Part shown: positions 36,631 through 45,604 of the stretch, in pieces
Numbering within the stretch: the first letter of the stretch is position 1
Layout: every line of letters starts with the position of its first letter
Assembly: GCF_000719865.1 (NCBI RefSeq)
Contig: NZ_JOID01000026.1
Coordinates: 21,562-85,561, forward strand
DNA from: Streptomyces albus subsp. albus
Lineage (GTDB): Bacteria > Actinomycetota > Actinomycetes > Streptomycetales > Streptomycetaceae
Length of the DNA: 64,000 bases
Direction: 5' to 3'
The notes under the pieces: model-generated
What the model was told of the DNA's origin: nothing
The model's input: the letters and a program-made list of their open reading frames with translations, nothing else
Databases searched by the model: none
Program-made: the position numbers and the translations under genes

Positions 36631-37389
36631 ATGAACGACGACGTGCGCAACCTCGTCCTCGGCGTGATCGGCACCGGACTCAGCGCGTCCATCGGCTGGT
36701 TCGCCCGGACCTACCTCTGGCGCCGCAAACTCCGCCGCAAGCAGCGCTTCTTCGGGCTGCCGACCAACTCCGAGTGCCTGCTGGTGGTCAACCGGTCGGC
36801 GGGGGCGAGCGACTGGACCGTCGCCCGGCGCGACGTGTTCGCGCTGCTGGAGCTCTCCGCGCTCATCAAGGACTGCGAGTCGCACGCGCAGATCGTCGCC
36901 CACGACACGGCGCAGCAGGGCTTCGGCGACCGCACGGAGTTCTGCATCGGCGGCCCGGTGTCGAATCAGCGGATGGCCGCCCACCTGTACTCGATGCTGC
37001 CGGGGATCTCGGTGAACACCGACCCGGAGCCGGGCCCGGACCGCGGCTCGTTCAAGATCGGCACCGAGCGGTACCGCTGGGAGCCGGGCAGGGTCGAGCA
37101 CGTCATCGTGGCGCGGCTCACCGCCGAGGAGAAGAAGCGGCCGGTGTTCCTGGCCAGCGGACAGCACTCGATCGCCAACCAGGCGGCGGTGCGCTATCTG
37201 GCGCGGCATCACGCCAAACTGGCCCGTAAGCACGGTGACGGCACGTTCGTCCTGCTGCTGAAGGTGGTCAACTCGGCCGCGTACGGGCCGGACATGGTCG
37301 AGCTGGTGGCCGATGTGACGGAGGCGGCCACCACGCCGGCCCCGGTCCCGGGTCCCCGCGCCTCCCGCCGGGCGGCGAGCAGCGGCTGA
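36631..37389 (+). CDS. membrane-anchored protein of unknown function
   Basis: 252 residues. Not recognised. One N-terminal transmembrane helix (about 7-27, LVLGVIGTGLSASIGWFA) followed by a basic stop-transfer (WRRKLRRKQR) puts the rest in the cytoplasm. The soluble part has a Rossmann-like alternation of strands and helices: CLLVVNRS, DVFALLELSALIKDC, FCIGGPVSNQRMAAHL, VEHVIVARL, TFVLLLKVVNS. The GGPVSN loop resembles a nucleotide-binding turn. TACGAT just before the ATG suggests leaderless transcription. Divergent from EACC1; a functional link is possible but not shown. Confidence 0.75.
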   Translation: MNDDVRNLVLGVIGTGLSASIGWFARTYLWRRKLRRKQRFFGLPTNSECLLVVNRSAGASDWTVARRDVFALLELSALIKDCESHAQIVAHDTAQQGFGDRTEFCIGGPVSNQRMAAHLYSMLPGISVNTDPEPGPDRGSFKIGTERYRWEPGRVEHVIVARLTAEEKKRPVFLASGQHSIANQAAVRYLARHHAKLARKHGDGTFVLLLKVVNSAAYGPDMVELVADVTEAATTPAPVPGPRASRRAASSG

Positions 37390-37510
37390 GCTGCGGGACG
37401 ATCACCGTTCCGGACCGGGCATGGAGCCGCACGCGCCCGGCGCCCCTCGGTCGTCGGACGGCCACCGGTGCCCAGCCGCATCCCACTTCCGCGACCGGGG
37501 CCGCCGCATT

Positions 37511-37574
37511 GTTACCGTCGCGTAACATCCCGGCCTATTACCCCCGGTAAACCCAGAGGTTACCGTCGAGTCAC
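37511..37574 (+). promoter_or_regulatory. two GlnR/MtrA-like boxes before the secreted hydrolase
   Basis: GTTAC-CGTCGC-GTAAC (37511-37526) and GTTAC-CGTCGA-GTCAC (37559-37574) share the GTTAC-N6-GTnAC form bound by GlnR and by MtrA in streptomycetes. They are 48 bases apart and flank a smaller inverted repeat, TTACC-CCC-GGTAA (37538-37550). The region is clearly less GC-rich than its surroundings. Which regulator binds is not known. Confidence 0.5.
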
Positions 37575-37634
37575 TTCCGCGTGTTCGCGTGCCGGGCCTC
37601 ACCCACCCGGCACCGATGTCAGGAGCTGACCCCC

Positions 37635-39257
37635 ATGGGACACCCTCGTCGCAAGCCCCTGCGTGCCTCCACCGCCGGCGTGGCCTCGGCCGCCCTGCTC
37701 GCCGGCACCGCCCTCTCCCTCGCCCCCGCCGCGCCCGCCCAGGCGGCCGAACCCGTCCCCTCCGCCTCCTCCATCACGGCCGACACGACCCTCGCCTCCC
37801 CCACCGTCCGGTTCGTCGAGATCGCCGGCCACGGCGGGACGAAGCTCGCCGCGAACGTCGTCACGCCCGCCGGCAGCGACGGCTCCCGGCGCTACCCCCT
37901 CGTCGTCCTGCCGACCAGCTGGTCCATGCCGCAGATCGAGTACCTCGCTCAGGCCCAGCAGCTCGCCGACGACGGCTACGTCGTGCTCAGTTACAACTCC
38001 CGCGGCTTCTGGCAGTCGGGCGGCGAGATCGAGGTGGCCGGCCCCGAGGACATCGGGGACGCGTCCAAGGTCATCGACTGGGCCCTCGCCAACACCCCCG
38101 CCGACCCCGGCGCCATCGGCATGGCCGGCGTCTCGTACGGGGCGGGGATTGGGCTGCTGGCCGCCGGGTTCGACCACCGCGTCAAGGCCGTCGTCGCGCT
38201 GAGCGGCTGGGCCGATCTGATCGACTCCATCTACAGCGGCCGGACCCAGCACCTCCAGTCCGCCGCGCTGCTCACCGGCGCCGGCTACCTCACGGGCCGC
38301 CCGAGCGACGAGCTGGAGACGGTGCTGAAGGGCTTCTTCGCCTCCGACCTCTCCCAGGAGGAGTCCATGCTCGCCTGGGGGAAGAAGCGCTCCCCCGTCA
38401 CCTACATCGACCGGATCAACGCGGGCGGCGCGGCCGTCATGCTCGGCAACGCCTGGGGCGACTCGATCTTCCCGCCCAACCAGTACGCCGACTTCTTCGA
38501 GAAGCTGACCGTCCCGAAGCGGCTGGAGTTCCGCCCCGGCGACCACGCCACCGCGGAGGCGACCGGCCTGCTCGGACTGCCCAACGACGCCTGGACCAGC
38601 GCCCACCGCTGGCTCGACCACCACCTCAAGGGCGAGGACAACGGCGTCGACCGCGAGCTGCCGGTCCGGCTCAAGTCCCGCTCCACCGGCGCCTACGAGA
38701 GCTACGCCGACTGGAAGTCCGTCCCGTCCAAGACGGAGCGGATCGCGCTGGGCACCACCCAGCACATCAACACCAACCTCGACTCCGGGGCCAACGGCGG
38801 CACCCTCATGCTCTCCAGCATCCTGGACCAGTTCTTCCGGCTCCCGCCCATGGCCTCGATCCCGCTGCTGCCCCGCTCCCTGGCCGCCGTCTGGCAGTCG
38901 GAGCGCTACCCGACCGAACAGCGCGTCCGGGGCACCGTGAAGCTGCACACCACCGTCACCAGCGACAAGTCCAGCGGTACGGCCGTCGCCTACCTCTACT
39001 CCGTGGGCCCGCTGGGCCTCGGCAAGCTCGTCACCCACGCGCCCGTCACCTTCCACGACCGCACCCCCGGCAAGCCGTTCACGGTGGACCTGGAGCTGTA
39101 CTCCACCGCGTACGACGTGCCCGCCGGGCACCGGCTGGCCGTGGTCGTCGACTCCGTCGACCCGCTCTACATCGAGCACAACCCGAGCGGAGCGGACCTC
39201 GTCTTCTCCTCACCCGCCGGCGACCCCTCGTACGTCTCCGTGCCCCTGCGGGACTGA
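37635..39257 (+). CDS. secreted alpha/beta hydrolase (CocE/X-Pro dipeptidyl-peptidase type)
   Basis: 540 residues from ATG 37635, AGGAGCTGA upstream. A signal peptide ends near AQA-AEP (about residue 38). The hydrolase domain has YNSRGFWQSGGE and nucleophile Ser167 in GVSYGAG. A cap region follows, then a C-terminal jelly-roll-like domain (RVRGTVKLHTTVTS...YLYSVGPLG...VDLELYSTAYDVPAGHRLAVVVDS), the pattern of the PepX C-terminal domain. Probably an extracellular peptidase or esterase. Its own promoter has paired GTTAC-N6-GTnAC boxes. Confidence 0.88.
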   Translation: MGHPRRKPLRASTAGVASAALLAGTALSLAPAAPAQAAEPVPSASSITADTTLASPTVRFVEIAGHGGTKLAANVVTPAGSDGSRRYPLVVLPTSWSMPQIEYLAQAQQLADDGYVVLSYNSRGFWQSGGEIEVAGPEDIGDASKVIDWALANTPADPGAIGMAGVSYGAGIGLLAAGFDHRVKAVVALSGWADLIDSIYSGRTQHLQSAALLTGAGYLTGRPSDELETVLKGFFASDLSQEESMLAWGKKRSPVTYIDRINAGGAAVMLGNAWGDSIFPPNQYADFFEKLTVPKRLEFRPGDHATAEATGLLGLPNDAWTSAHRWLDHHLKGEDNGVDRELPVRLKSRSTGAYESYADWKSVPSKTERIALGTTQHINTNLDSGANGGTLMLSSILDQFFRLPPMASIPLLPRSLAAVWQSERYPTEQRVRGTVKLHTTVTSDKSSGTAVAYLYSVGPLGLGKLVTHAPVTFHDRTPGKPFTVDLELYSTAYDVPAGHRLAVVVDSVDPLYIEHNPSGADLVFSSPAGDPSYVSVPLRD

Positions 39258-39492
39258 CGCCGGCCGCACGGCAGGGCACAGCCCGCTTGCCGACGGCGGC
39301 GGCACCCTCCGCGGACTCCCGTCCGGCCGGGCCCTCATCCGGCCGGGCGGGGCCCCGGGGTGCGGAACACCGGTTCGGCGGAACCGGTGCGCCGCACCCC
39401 GGCGGCGCGGAACACGGCCCGGGACGGCACCGTTCCGCGCCAGGGCCCGCGCGCCGGCAGCGGCCCCAGCGGCCGCACGGCAGCGGCACGGC

Positions 39493-39945
39493 TCAGGCCT
39501 CGGCCGCCTCCGCGTACACCTGCGACAGCTCCGGCGCCCCGCTGACCGCCCAGTCGACGCCGTCACCCACCGCGTCCAGGTCCCGCCCCGACGGGAGCCG
39601 CACCACCGGCCCCACGCCCGGCCACAGCTGCCACTGGGCACCGGGCACCGTGCGCACCACGACCGTGCCCAGATAGAGACCCGCGTCGTTCCCCAGCCGG
39701 GACAGCTCCTCCGGGTCGTCGCGCCAGCGCGGCAGCAGCTGGTCCAGGGCCGCCAACGAGGCGGGACTGCCGTCGAGTTCGATCCCCGCGGACTCCGCCC
39801 GGGCCCGCAACAGCTCGCATTCCGCGAGCAGTTCCGCCGGTCCCTCGCCCTCCTCGCCCCACAGCTCTCCCGCCCGGCTCCGTAATGCCACTCCGCGTCC
39901 CGGCCCCCGCCGCCTGCGCCATGTGCCCAGAAAAGGGATGTCCAT
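39493..39945 (-). CDS. conserved actinobacterial protein of unknown function
   Basis: 150 residues from ATG 39945 (MDIPFLGTWRRRRGPG). Longer frames across this place are shadows of the SGNH gene. Start MDIPFLGTWRR, an acidic middle (ELWGEEGEGPAELLAECELL), then a mixed alpha/beta C-terminal half (YLGTVVVRTVPGAQWQLWP, then VVRLPSGRDLDAVGDGVDW). It resembles a small Streptomyces DUF family (possibly DUF6278), but I cannot confirm this. No signal peptide. Divergent from the SGNH gene. Confidence 0.7.
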   Translation of the reverse strand: MDIPFLGTWRRRRGPGRGVALRSRAGELWGEEGEGPAELLAECELLRARAESAGIELDGSPASLAALDQLLPRWRDDPEELSRLGNDAGLYLGTVVVRTVPGAQWQLWPGVGPVVRLPSGRDLDAVGDGVDWAVSGAPELSQVYAEAAEA

Positions 39946-40155
39946 ACCGGTCAGCGTGGCACCCGCGGCCACCCGGATGCCACAAGGCGCGCGGTCCCCA
40001 TCTGGCCGATTGTTCGCACCGATGTCATCCTGGACTCTCCGGGGCTTCATCCGGCACCTGTCGTATCGCTGCTGCGCGTTCGCCCGCCCGCGTCCCGCCC
40101 GCGGCCGTGCGAGCGCCGTCGCCGTCGTTGTCGCCACTGATGGGGTTGGTCGCCG

Positions 40156-42027
40156 ATGCCGAGGTCCAGGGCACGCCGGGAAGCACGGCTCGGACGGGCG
40201 CGCCGGAAAGCACCTCCCGGACGCTGGGGCACGGTGCTCCTCACCAGCCTCTCCCTCGTCCTCACGGGCACCCCCGCCCTGGCCGGCCCCGCCGAACGCG
40301 CGCCCGCCCAGCACCGCCCGCTCCCTCTCCACCGGCTGTTCGACAACACCGCGATCAGCGACGACACCCGGCCGGACGACGCCGACTTCGACGGGGACGG
40401 CCGCTCCCTCTCCGCCGGCGACCTCCGAGCGGCCGGCTGGACCCCGGGCCGCTCCCTGGCCCTGCACGCGGCCCGGCTGACCTGGCCGCGCTCGGCACCC
40501 GGGGAGCCCGACAACGTCCGGGCCGACGGCCAGACCGTGGCCCTCAGGGGCCGCGGCGGCTCCGTCACCTTCCTCGTCGCCGGCACCGGCGGCACCGCGA
40601 GCGGCAGCGGCACCATCCGCTACCGGGACGGCACGCGCGGCACCTACACCCTGACCGCCCCCGACTGGCGCTCCGGACCGGCCGCCACCAAGGCCGTCAC
40701 CCTCCCCCACGTCAACACCCCGGACGGGCAACTCACCGAGAAGGCCCGGCTGTACGCGGTGACGGTGCCCGCGGAGCGCGGCCGGGCCATCGCCTCCGTG
40801 ACGCTGCCCCGCGACCCCGGGCCGGAGACCGATCTGCACGTCTTCGCGGCCTCGGTCCGCGAGGCGGACGCCGGCTGGTCCGGCAGCTGGTCCCGGGCCG
40901 TCGGCGGCTACGCGAAGGTCGGGCCGTGGGAGGACCGGACGCTGCGGCTCGTCGTGCACACCACCACCGGCGGGCGCGGGCTCCGGATCCGGCTCGACAA
41001 CACCTTCGCGGACGCACCCGTGCGGATCGGCGGCGCCACCGTAGCCGTCCAGCGGGACGGCGCGGAGGCCCGGGGCGAGCCGGCGCGGCTGACCTTCGGC
41101 GGCCGGTCCGGCACCGAGATCCCCGCCGGTGCCCAGGCGTGGAGCGACCCGCTCGGCTTCTCCGTGCCGTCCGACACGAACCTGCTGGTCAGCTTTCATC
41201 TGCCGGAGACGGTGACGGCCGTACCGGTGCACACCAAGGCCATCCAGCGCTCCTACCTCAGCGAGCAGCACAGCGGCGACCGCACCGGGGACGCGAGCGG
41301 CACGGCGTTCACCGGCTCCCTCACCACCTACCCCTTCCTGACCGGGGTGGACGTGCGCGGCGGCCCCGGGTCCGTGGTGGTGCTCGGCGACTCCATCACC
41401 GACGGCAACTACTCGGAGGAGGGCGGCAACCGGCGCTGGCCGGACGTGCTGGCGCGGCGCCTCCTGGCCCAGGACGACGTGCCCCGGTACGGGGTGCTCA
41501 ACCAGGGCATCTCGGCCAACCGCGTCGTGACCGACCGCTACCCGGGAGAGGGCACAGACCGGGACACCGCCGGCGTCAGTGCACAGCACCGCCTGGAGCG
41601 GGACGCGTTCGCGCAGACCTCCGCCCGCACGGTCGTCGTCTTCGAGGGGATCAACGACGTGCGCTGGGACACCCCGCCGGAGCAGGTGATCGACGGGCTG
41701 CGCGCCATCGGGGAGCGGCTGCGGGCCCGCGGGCTGCGCGCCGTCGCGGCGACCCTGACGCCCTGCGAGGGCTACCCGGACTGCACGCCCGAGGTGGACG
41801 CCCGCCGGACGGCCGTTAACACGTATCTGCGCGAGCGGGGGACGCGGGAGGACGGCGGGCCGTTCGACGCCCTGCTCGACTTCGACGAGGTGCTCCGCGA
41901 CCCCGGGCAGCCCACCCGGATGCTGCCCGCGTACGACAGCGGCGACGGGCTCCACCCCGGCCACGCGGGGCTCCGGGCGCTGGCCGACTCGATCGACCTG
42001 CGGGAGCTGGCGCCGCGCGGGCGGTGA
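40156..42027 (+). CDS. secreted SGNH/GDSL hydrolase
   Basis: 623 residues. An arginine-rich N-region followed by VLLTSLSLVLTGTPALA forms a long signal peptide. About 300 residues of beta-rich sequence precede the catalytic domain. The four SGNH blocks are clear: LGDSITDG with Ser413, NQGISANR, FEGINDV (Asn) and SGDGLHPG (Asp/His). An HTKAIQRSYLS segment sits just before the domain. Probably a lipase, esterase or carbohydrate deacetylase at the cell surface. Only a weak ribosome site (GATGGGG) stands upstream. Confidence 0.9.
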   Translation: MPRSRARREARLGRARRKAPPGRWGTVLLTSLSLVLTGTPALAGPAERAPAQHRPLPLHRLFDNTAISDDTRPDDADFDGDGRSLSAGDLRAAGWTPGRSLALHAARLTWPRSAPGEPDNVRADGQTVALRGRGGSVTFLVAGTGGTASGSGTIRYRDGTRGTYTLTAPDWRSGPAATKAVTLPHVNTPDGQLTEKARLYAVTVPAERGRAIASVTLPRDPGPETDLHVFAASVREADAGWSGSWSRAVGGYAKVGPWEDRTLRLVVHTTTGGRGLRIRLDNTFADAPVRIGGATVAVQRDGAEARGEPARLTFGGRSGTEIPAGAQAWSDPLGFSVPSDTNLLVSFHLPETVTAVPVHTKAIQRSYLSEQHSGDRTGDASGTAFTGSLTTYPFLTGVDVRGGPGSVVVLGDSITDGNYSEEGGNRRWPDVLARRLLAQDDVPRYGVLNQGISANRVVTDRYPGEGTDRDTAGVSAQHRLERDAFAQTSARTVVVFEGINDVRWDTPPEQVIDGLRAIGERLRARGLRAVAATLTPCEGYPDCTPEVDARRTAVNTYLRERGTREDGGPFDALLDFDEVLRDPGQPTRMLPAYDSGDGLHPGHAGLRALADSIDLRELAPRGR

Positions 42028-42374
42028 GCCGGGCGGGCGCTGAGCCCGGCAAGCGCGGATCCGCGCAGGCACTGACCGGGCAAGTGGTGAGCCGGGCAGG
42101 CGCTGAGCCGCGCAAGCGGTGAGCCCGGCAGGGGGCCGGCCGCAGCGCGGGGCCGGTCCACGGCCCCGATCCGGCCCCGACCCCGCCCCTCGGCCTCCGC
42201 TCCCGGAACCCGGCCGACGGGACCGCCCGCCGGAAGCGCGACCCGGTGTCACCCGGTCTCCCGGAACGGGCCGTCACCGCCCCCGGACTCCGCGGATTCC
42301 CGGACCGGCCGGCCGGGCGTCCGAACGGCCGGGGCTCGCACGCCCGGGTGCCCGGCTGCCCGGCCGTCCGGGCC
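42028..42374. repeat. degenerate tandem repeat between convergent genes
   Basis: From about 42024 to 42132 a unit like GGTGAGCCGGGCAGGCGCT recurs five to six times with substitutions. The remaining 240 bases to the xthA end are GC-rich without a gene. No terminator with a T-run is evident. Confidence 0.55.
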
Positions 42375-43154
42375 TCAGACGTCCAGGTCGACGACCACCG
42401 GGGCGTGGTCCGAGGCGCCCTTGCCCTTGCGCTCCTCGCGGTCGACGTACGCGTCCTTGACGGCGCCCGCCAGGGCCGCGTTGCCGTAGACCAGGTCGAT
42501 CCGCATGCCGCGGTTCTTGGGGAAGCAGAGCTGGCGGTAGTCCCAGTAGGTGTACGGGTGTGCGTACTTCAGCGGGCGCGGCACGACGTCGGACAGGCCC
42601 GTGTCGCGGAGGGCGGCCAGCGCCGCCCGCTCCGGCTCGGTGACGTGCGTGGAGCCCTCGAAGAGCGAGCGGTCGTAGACGTCCTCATCGGTGGGCGCCA
42701 CGTTGTAGTCGCCGAGGACCGCGAAGGGGCGCTCACCGGCGGCGTCCGCCGCGACCGCCGCGCGCAGCGCCTCCAGCCAGCGCAGCTTGTAGGCGTAGTG
42801 GTCGTGGCCCACCTCACGGCCGTTGGGGACGTAGACCGACCAGAGGCGCACCGGGCCACACGTGGCCGCTATGGCGCGGGGCTCCGTCTTGCCGTCGTAG
42901 CCCGGGTCGCCGGGGAGGCCGGAGGTGACGTCCTCCAGGCCCACCCGGGAGACCAGGGCCACGCCGTTCCACCGCCCGTCGGCGTTGACCGCGGACTCGT
43001 AGCCCAGCTCCCGCAGCTGCTCGCGGGGGAACTGCTCGTCGGTGCACTTGGTCTCCTGGACGCACAGCACGTCGGTGCCGCTGCTCTCCAGCCAGGCCAG
43101 CAGCCGGGGCAGCCGGGCAGTGATCGAATTGACGTTCCAGGTCGCGATGCGCAT
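42375..43154 (-). CDS. xthA: exodeoxyribonuclease III
   Basis: 259 residues. Apurinic/apyrimidinic endonuclease and 3'-5' exonuclease of base excision repair. Start MRIATWNVNSI with Asn7, then Glu34 in VQETKC, LGDYNVAP (Asp/Asn of the active site), GMRIDLVY and the C-terminal GASDHAPVV with Asp249 and His250. TAGATT (reverse strand of 43162-43167) ends seven bases before the ATG and no ribosome site is present, so a leaderless mRNA is likely. Confidence 0.96.
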   Translation of the reverse strand: MRIATWNVNSITARLPRLLAWLESSGTDVLCVQETKCTDEQFPREQLRELGYESAVNADGRWNGVALVSRVGLEDVTSGLPGDPGYDGKTEPRAIAATCGPVRLWSVYVPNGREVGHDHYAYKLRWLEALRAAVAADAAGERPFAVLGDYNVAPTDEDVYDRSLFEGSTHVTEPERAALAALRDTGLSDVVPRPLKYAHPYTYWDYRQLCFPKNRGMRIDLVYGNAALAGAVKDAYVDREERKGKGASDHAPVVVDLDV

Positions 43155-43256
43155 GGCACCGAATCTACCCGGGACCGCCGACAGTCATGACCCGCCGTGA
43201 CCGACCGCACGGACCCGCCGCCCGGAGCCGCCGCCAGGGCCCGGGCGGATCCCCTC

Positions 43257-43901
43257 TCAGAGCCCGATGCTGCCGCCCGGCTCCAGCCGGCTGTGCTCCG
43301 CCCCGGCCACACCGGGCCCGCCCGGGCCGAGCATCCGGTCGTAGATGGGCCGGGCCTGTGCGGAGAGCAGGCCGTCGTGGACGTCGATCGCCTGCCGCGG
43401 CCGCACCTCGCGGACGTAGTCGATGATCTCGGCGACCTTGTTCCACGGCGCGTGCACCGGCAGCATCAGCGTGTCCACCGGGCGGCCCGGCACGGTCAGC
43501 GCGTCCCCGGGGTGGAACACCGAACCGTCCAGCAGATAGCCGACGTTGGTGACGCGCGGGATGTCCGGGTGGATCACGGCGTGCAGTTCGCCGTGCACCT
43601 CGACCTCGAACCCGGCCGCCGTGAAGGTGTCCCCGTGGCCGACGGTGTGCACCCGGCCGGGGAACGCCGCGGTGAGCTGCCGGGCCACGCTGTCGAGCGT
43701 CCAGATCCGTGCCTCCGGGCTGGCCTCCAGGGCGGCCCGCAGCCGGTCCTCGGCGAAGTGGTCCGGATGCTCGTGCGTGACGAGCACGGCCTCCGCGCCG
43801 ACCGCCGCGTCGGGCTCGCTGAAGCCGCCCGGGTCGATGACGAGCGTCCGGCCCTCCTTCTCCAGCCGGATGCAGGCGTGGCCCTTCTTGGTGAGCTGCA
43901 C
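43257..43901 (-). CDS. MBL-fold metallo-hydrolase
   Basis: 214 residues from GTG 43901 with AGGAGGAG six bases upstream; the frame extends further but the extension is low complexity. Metallo-beta-lactamase fold of the UlaG/COG2220 type: VLVTHEHPDHF carries the HxHxDH motif, FHPGDAL and DVHDGLL supply further ligands. Substrate unknown. It lies on the same strand as xthA, 102 bases upstream of its start; coexpression is possible. Confidence 0.9.
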   Translation of the reverse strand: MQLTKKGHACIRLEKEGRTLVIDPGGFSEPDAAVGAEAVLVTHEHPDHFAEDRLRAALEASPEARIWTLDSVARQLTAAFPGRVHTVGHGDTFTAAGFEVEVHGELHAVIHPDIPRVTNVGYLLDGSVFHPGDALTVPGRPVDTLMLPVHAPWNKVAEIIDYVREVRPRQAIDVHDGLLSAQARPIYDRMLGPGGPGVAGAEHSRLEPGGSIGL

Positions 43902-44018
43902 TGATCGCTCCTCCTGTCCGTACGGTGCCGCGGTGCTGCCGGGCGCCCGGCGGGGGCGGCGGCCCCGCACCGCCGGCCCTCCGCCGTCCCACCGGCCGCC
44001 TTGCCGCCGGCCATCCTG

Positions 44019-45326
44019 CTACACCGGCGGGGTGGTCTCCTGCAGGATCACCTCGCGCGCCACCTTGAACGCGGAGTTGGCCGCCGGCACCCCGCAGTAG
44101 ACCGCCGTCTGCAGCAGAACTTCCTTGATTTCCGCGGGAGTCAGCCCGTTGCGGAGCGCGGCCCGGGTGTGGAAGGCCAGCTCGTCGAGGTGGCCGCCGG
44201 CGACGAGCGCGGTGAGGGTGATGACGCTGCGGGTGCGCCGGTCGATGCCGGGGCGGGTCCACACCTCGCCCCAGGCGTAGCGGGTGATGAACTCCTGGAA
44301 GTCGGCCGTGAAGTCGTCGGTGGTCTCGATCGCCCGGTCCACGTGGGCGTCGCCCAGCACCTCGCGGCGCACCTTCATCCCCGGCTCGTACGGGTCGGGC
44401 CGGCCGGCCGCCGTCTCCGCGGGGATCTCCGCCGGGGCGATCTCCCCGATGGGGCCGCCGCGGGCCCCGGGCGGCGGGGTGGCGATGGCCCGCCGGTCGG
44501 CGGACACGGCGGCCGGCACGGCACCGGGCGTACGGTCGGCGGCGCCCGGCCAGGAGCCGGCGAAGTGCCGTACCAGCAGGTCGGTGACGGCGGACGGCTG
44601 CTCCACGGGCACCAGGTGCGAGGTGCCGGGCACCAGGGCGAGACGCGAGTCGGGGATCCCGGCGACCAGGACGCGGGCGTCGGCGGGCGAGGTCACCCGG
44701 TCCTCGGACCCGGCGAGCACGAGCGTCGGCACGCCGATGCGGCCGAGTTCCTCGCGCACGTCGAAGATGGCGAGCGCCTCGCAGGCGGCGATGTAGCAGC
44801 CCGGGTCGGTGGTGCGCACCATCTGCACGGACCACTCGACGATCGCGGGCTGCGCGGCCGCGAAGGCCGGAGTGAACCAGCGCTCGGGCGCCGAACGGGC
44901 GATCGGGTCCAGCCCGTTGGTGCGGACGATGACCCCGCGCTGCCGGTGCTCGTCGGCCGTGCCGAAGCGGGCCGCCGCGGAGACCAGGGCGAGCGAGGCG
45001 ACGCGGTGCGGGTGACGCAGCGCCAGCTCGGCACCGACGGCGCCGCCGAGCGCGCAGCCCGCGTAACCGAAGCGGTCGACGCCCAGGGAGTCGAGGGCGG
45101 CCAAGAGCCGGTCGGCGAGGTCGGAGACGGAGCCGGCGGGGTGCGCGGGGGCACCGCCGTGTCCGGGCAGATCGAAGCGGACGACGCGCCAGTGCCCGCT
45201 CAGTTCCGGTATCTGCCGGTCCCACATGTGCCAGGTGGTGCCGAGGGCCGGGCCGAGAACCAGTACGGGGGCGTCTTCCGGGCCGTCACAGCGGTAGTGC
45301 AGGGGGTTCGGTGCTGACTCGCTCAC
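44019..45326 (-). CDS. pcaL: fused 3-oxoadipate enol-lactonase / 4-carboxymuconolactone decarboxylase
   Basis: 435 residues from GTG 45326; GTG 45350 is possible. The N-terminal alpha/beta hydrolase (about 1-265) is joined by a Pro/Ala linker to a carboxymuconolactone decarboxylase domain (about 320-435; TRSVITLTALVAGGH, HTRAALRNGLTPAEIKEVLL, YCGVPAANSAF). Together they catalyse consecutive steps of protocatechuate breakdown, as in known streptomycete PcaL fusions. Odd: the nucleophile elbow reads AGCALGG, with Ala92 where the catalytic serine is expected, though the Asp (GSEDRV) and His (TSHLVP) regions remain. No other pca genes lie in the window. Confidence 0.88.
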   Translation of the reverse strand: MSESAPNPLHYRCDGPEDAPVLVLGPALGTTWHMWDRQIPELSGHWRVVRFDLPGHGGAPAHPAGSVSDLADRLLAALDSLGVDRFGYAGCALGGAVGAELALRHPHRVASLALVSAAARFGTADEHRQRGVIVRTNGLDPIARSAPERWFTPAFAAAQPAIVEWSVQMVRTTDPGCYIAACEALAIFDVREELGRIGVPTLVLAGSEDRVTSPADARVLVAGIPDSRLALVPGTSHLVPVEQPSAVTDLLVRHFAGSWPGAADRTPGAVPAAVSADRRAIATPPPGARGGPIGEIAPAEIPAETAAGRPDPYEPGMKVRREVLGDAHVDRAIETTDDFTADFQEFITRYAWGEVWTRPGIDRRTRSVITLTALVAGGHLDELAFHTRAALRNGLTPAEIKEVLLQTAVYCGVPAANSAFKVAREVILQETTPPV

Positions 45327-45604
45327 GCCCCAGAGCCTCTCACGTGTCACGAAATCTCACGCAGCCCGGGGAAGCCGGCGGCCCGACGCACCCACGGCTC
45401 GACTCGTCGGGCACTGCCGACGGCCTCAGGGCAAGTCTCTGTCGGAGTCTGAGAAAGCCGCCGATTCTCAAGGGGGCCGATTTCAGCCGCCCGGGTGGGG
45501 CCGCCCGGACGACGTCGCAGTCAATGACATGTGCGCGAGTGAGGGCCGGTTGGGCCCGGGCTGAGGGCCTTCTCCCACCGCGAGCCGACGGGGATCATGA
45601 CCGC

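Noticed and set aside
39493..42252. A 919-codon reverse frame across the SGNH hydrolase
   Set aside because: Only its last 150 codons (start 39945) look like a gene; the rest mirrors the SGNH coding sequence.
44019..45326. pcaL as a marker for a protocatechuate operon in the window
   Set aside because: No pcaGH, pcaB or pcaIJ homologue is present on either side.
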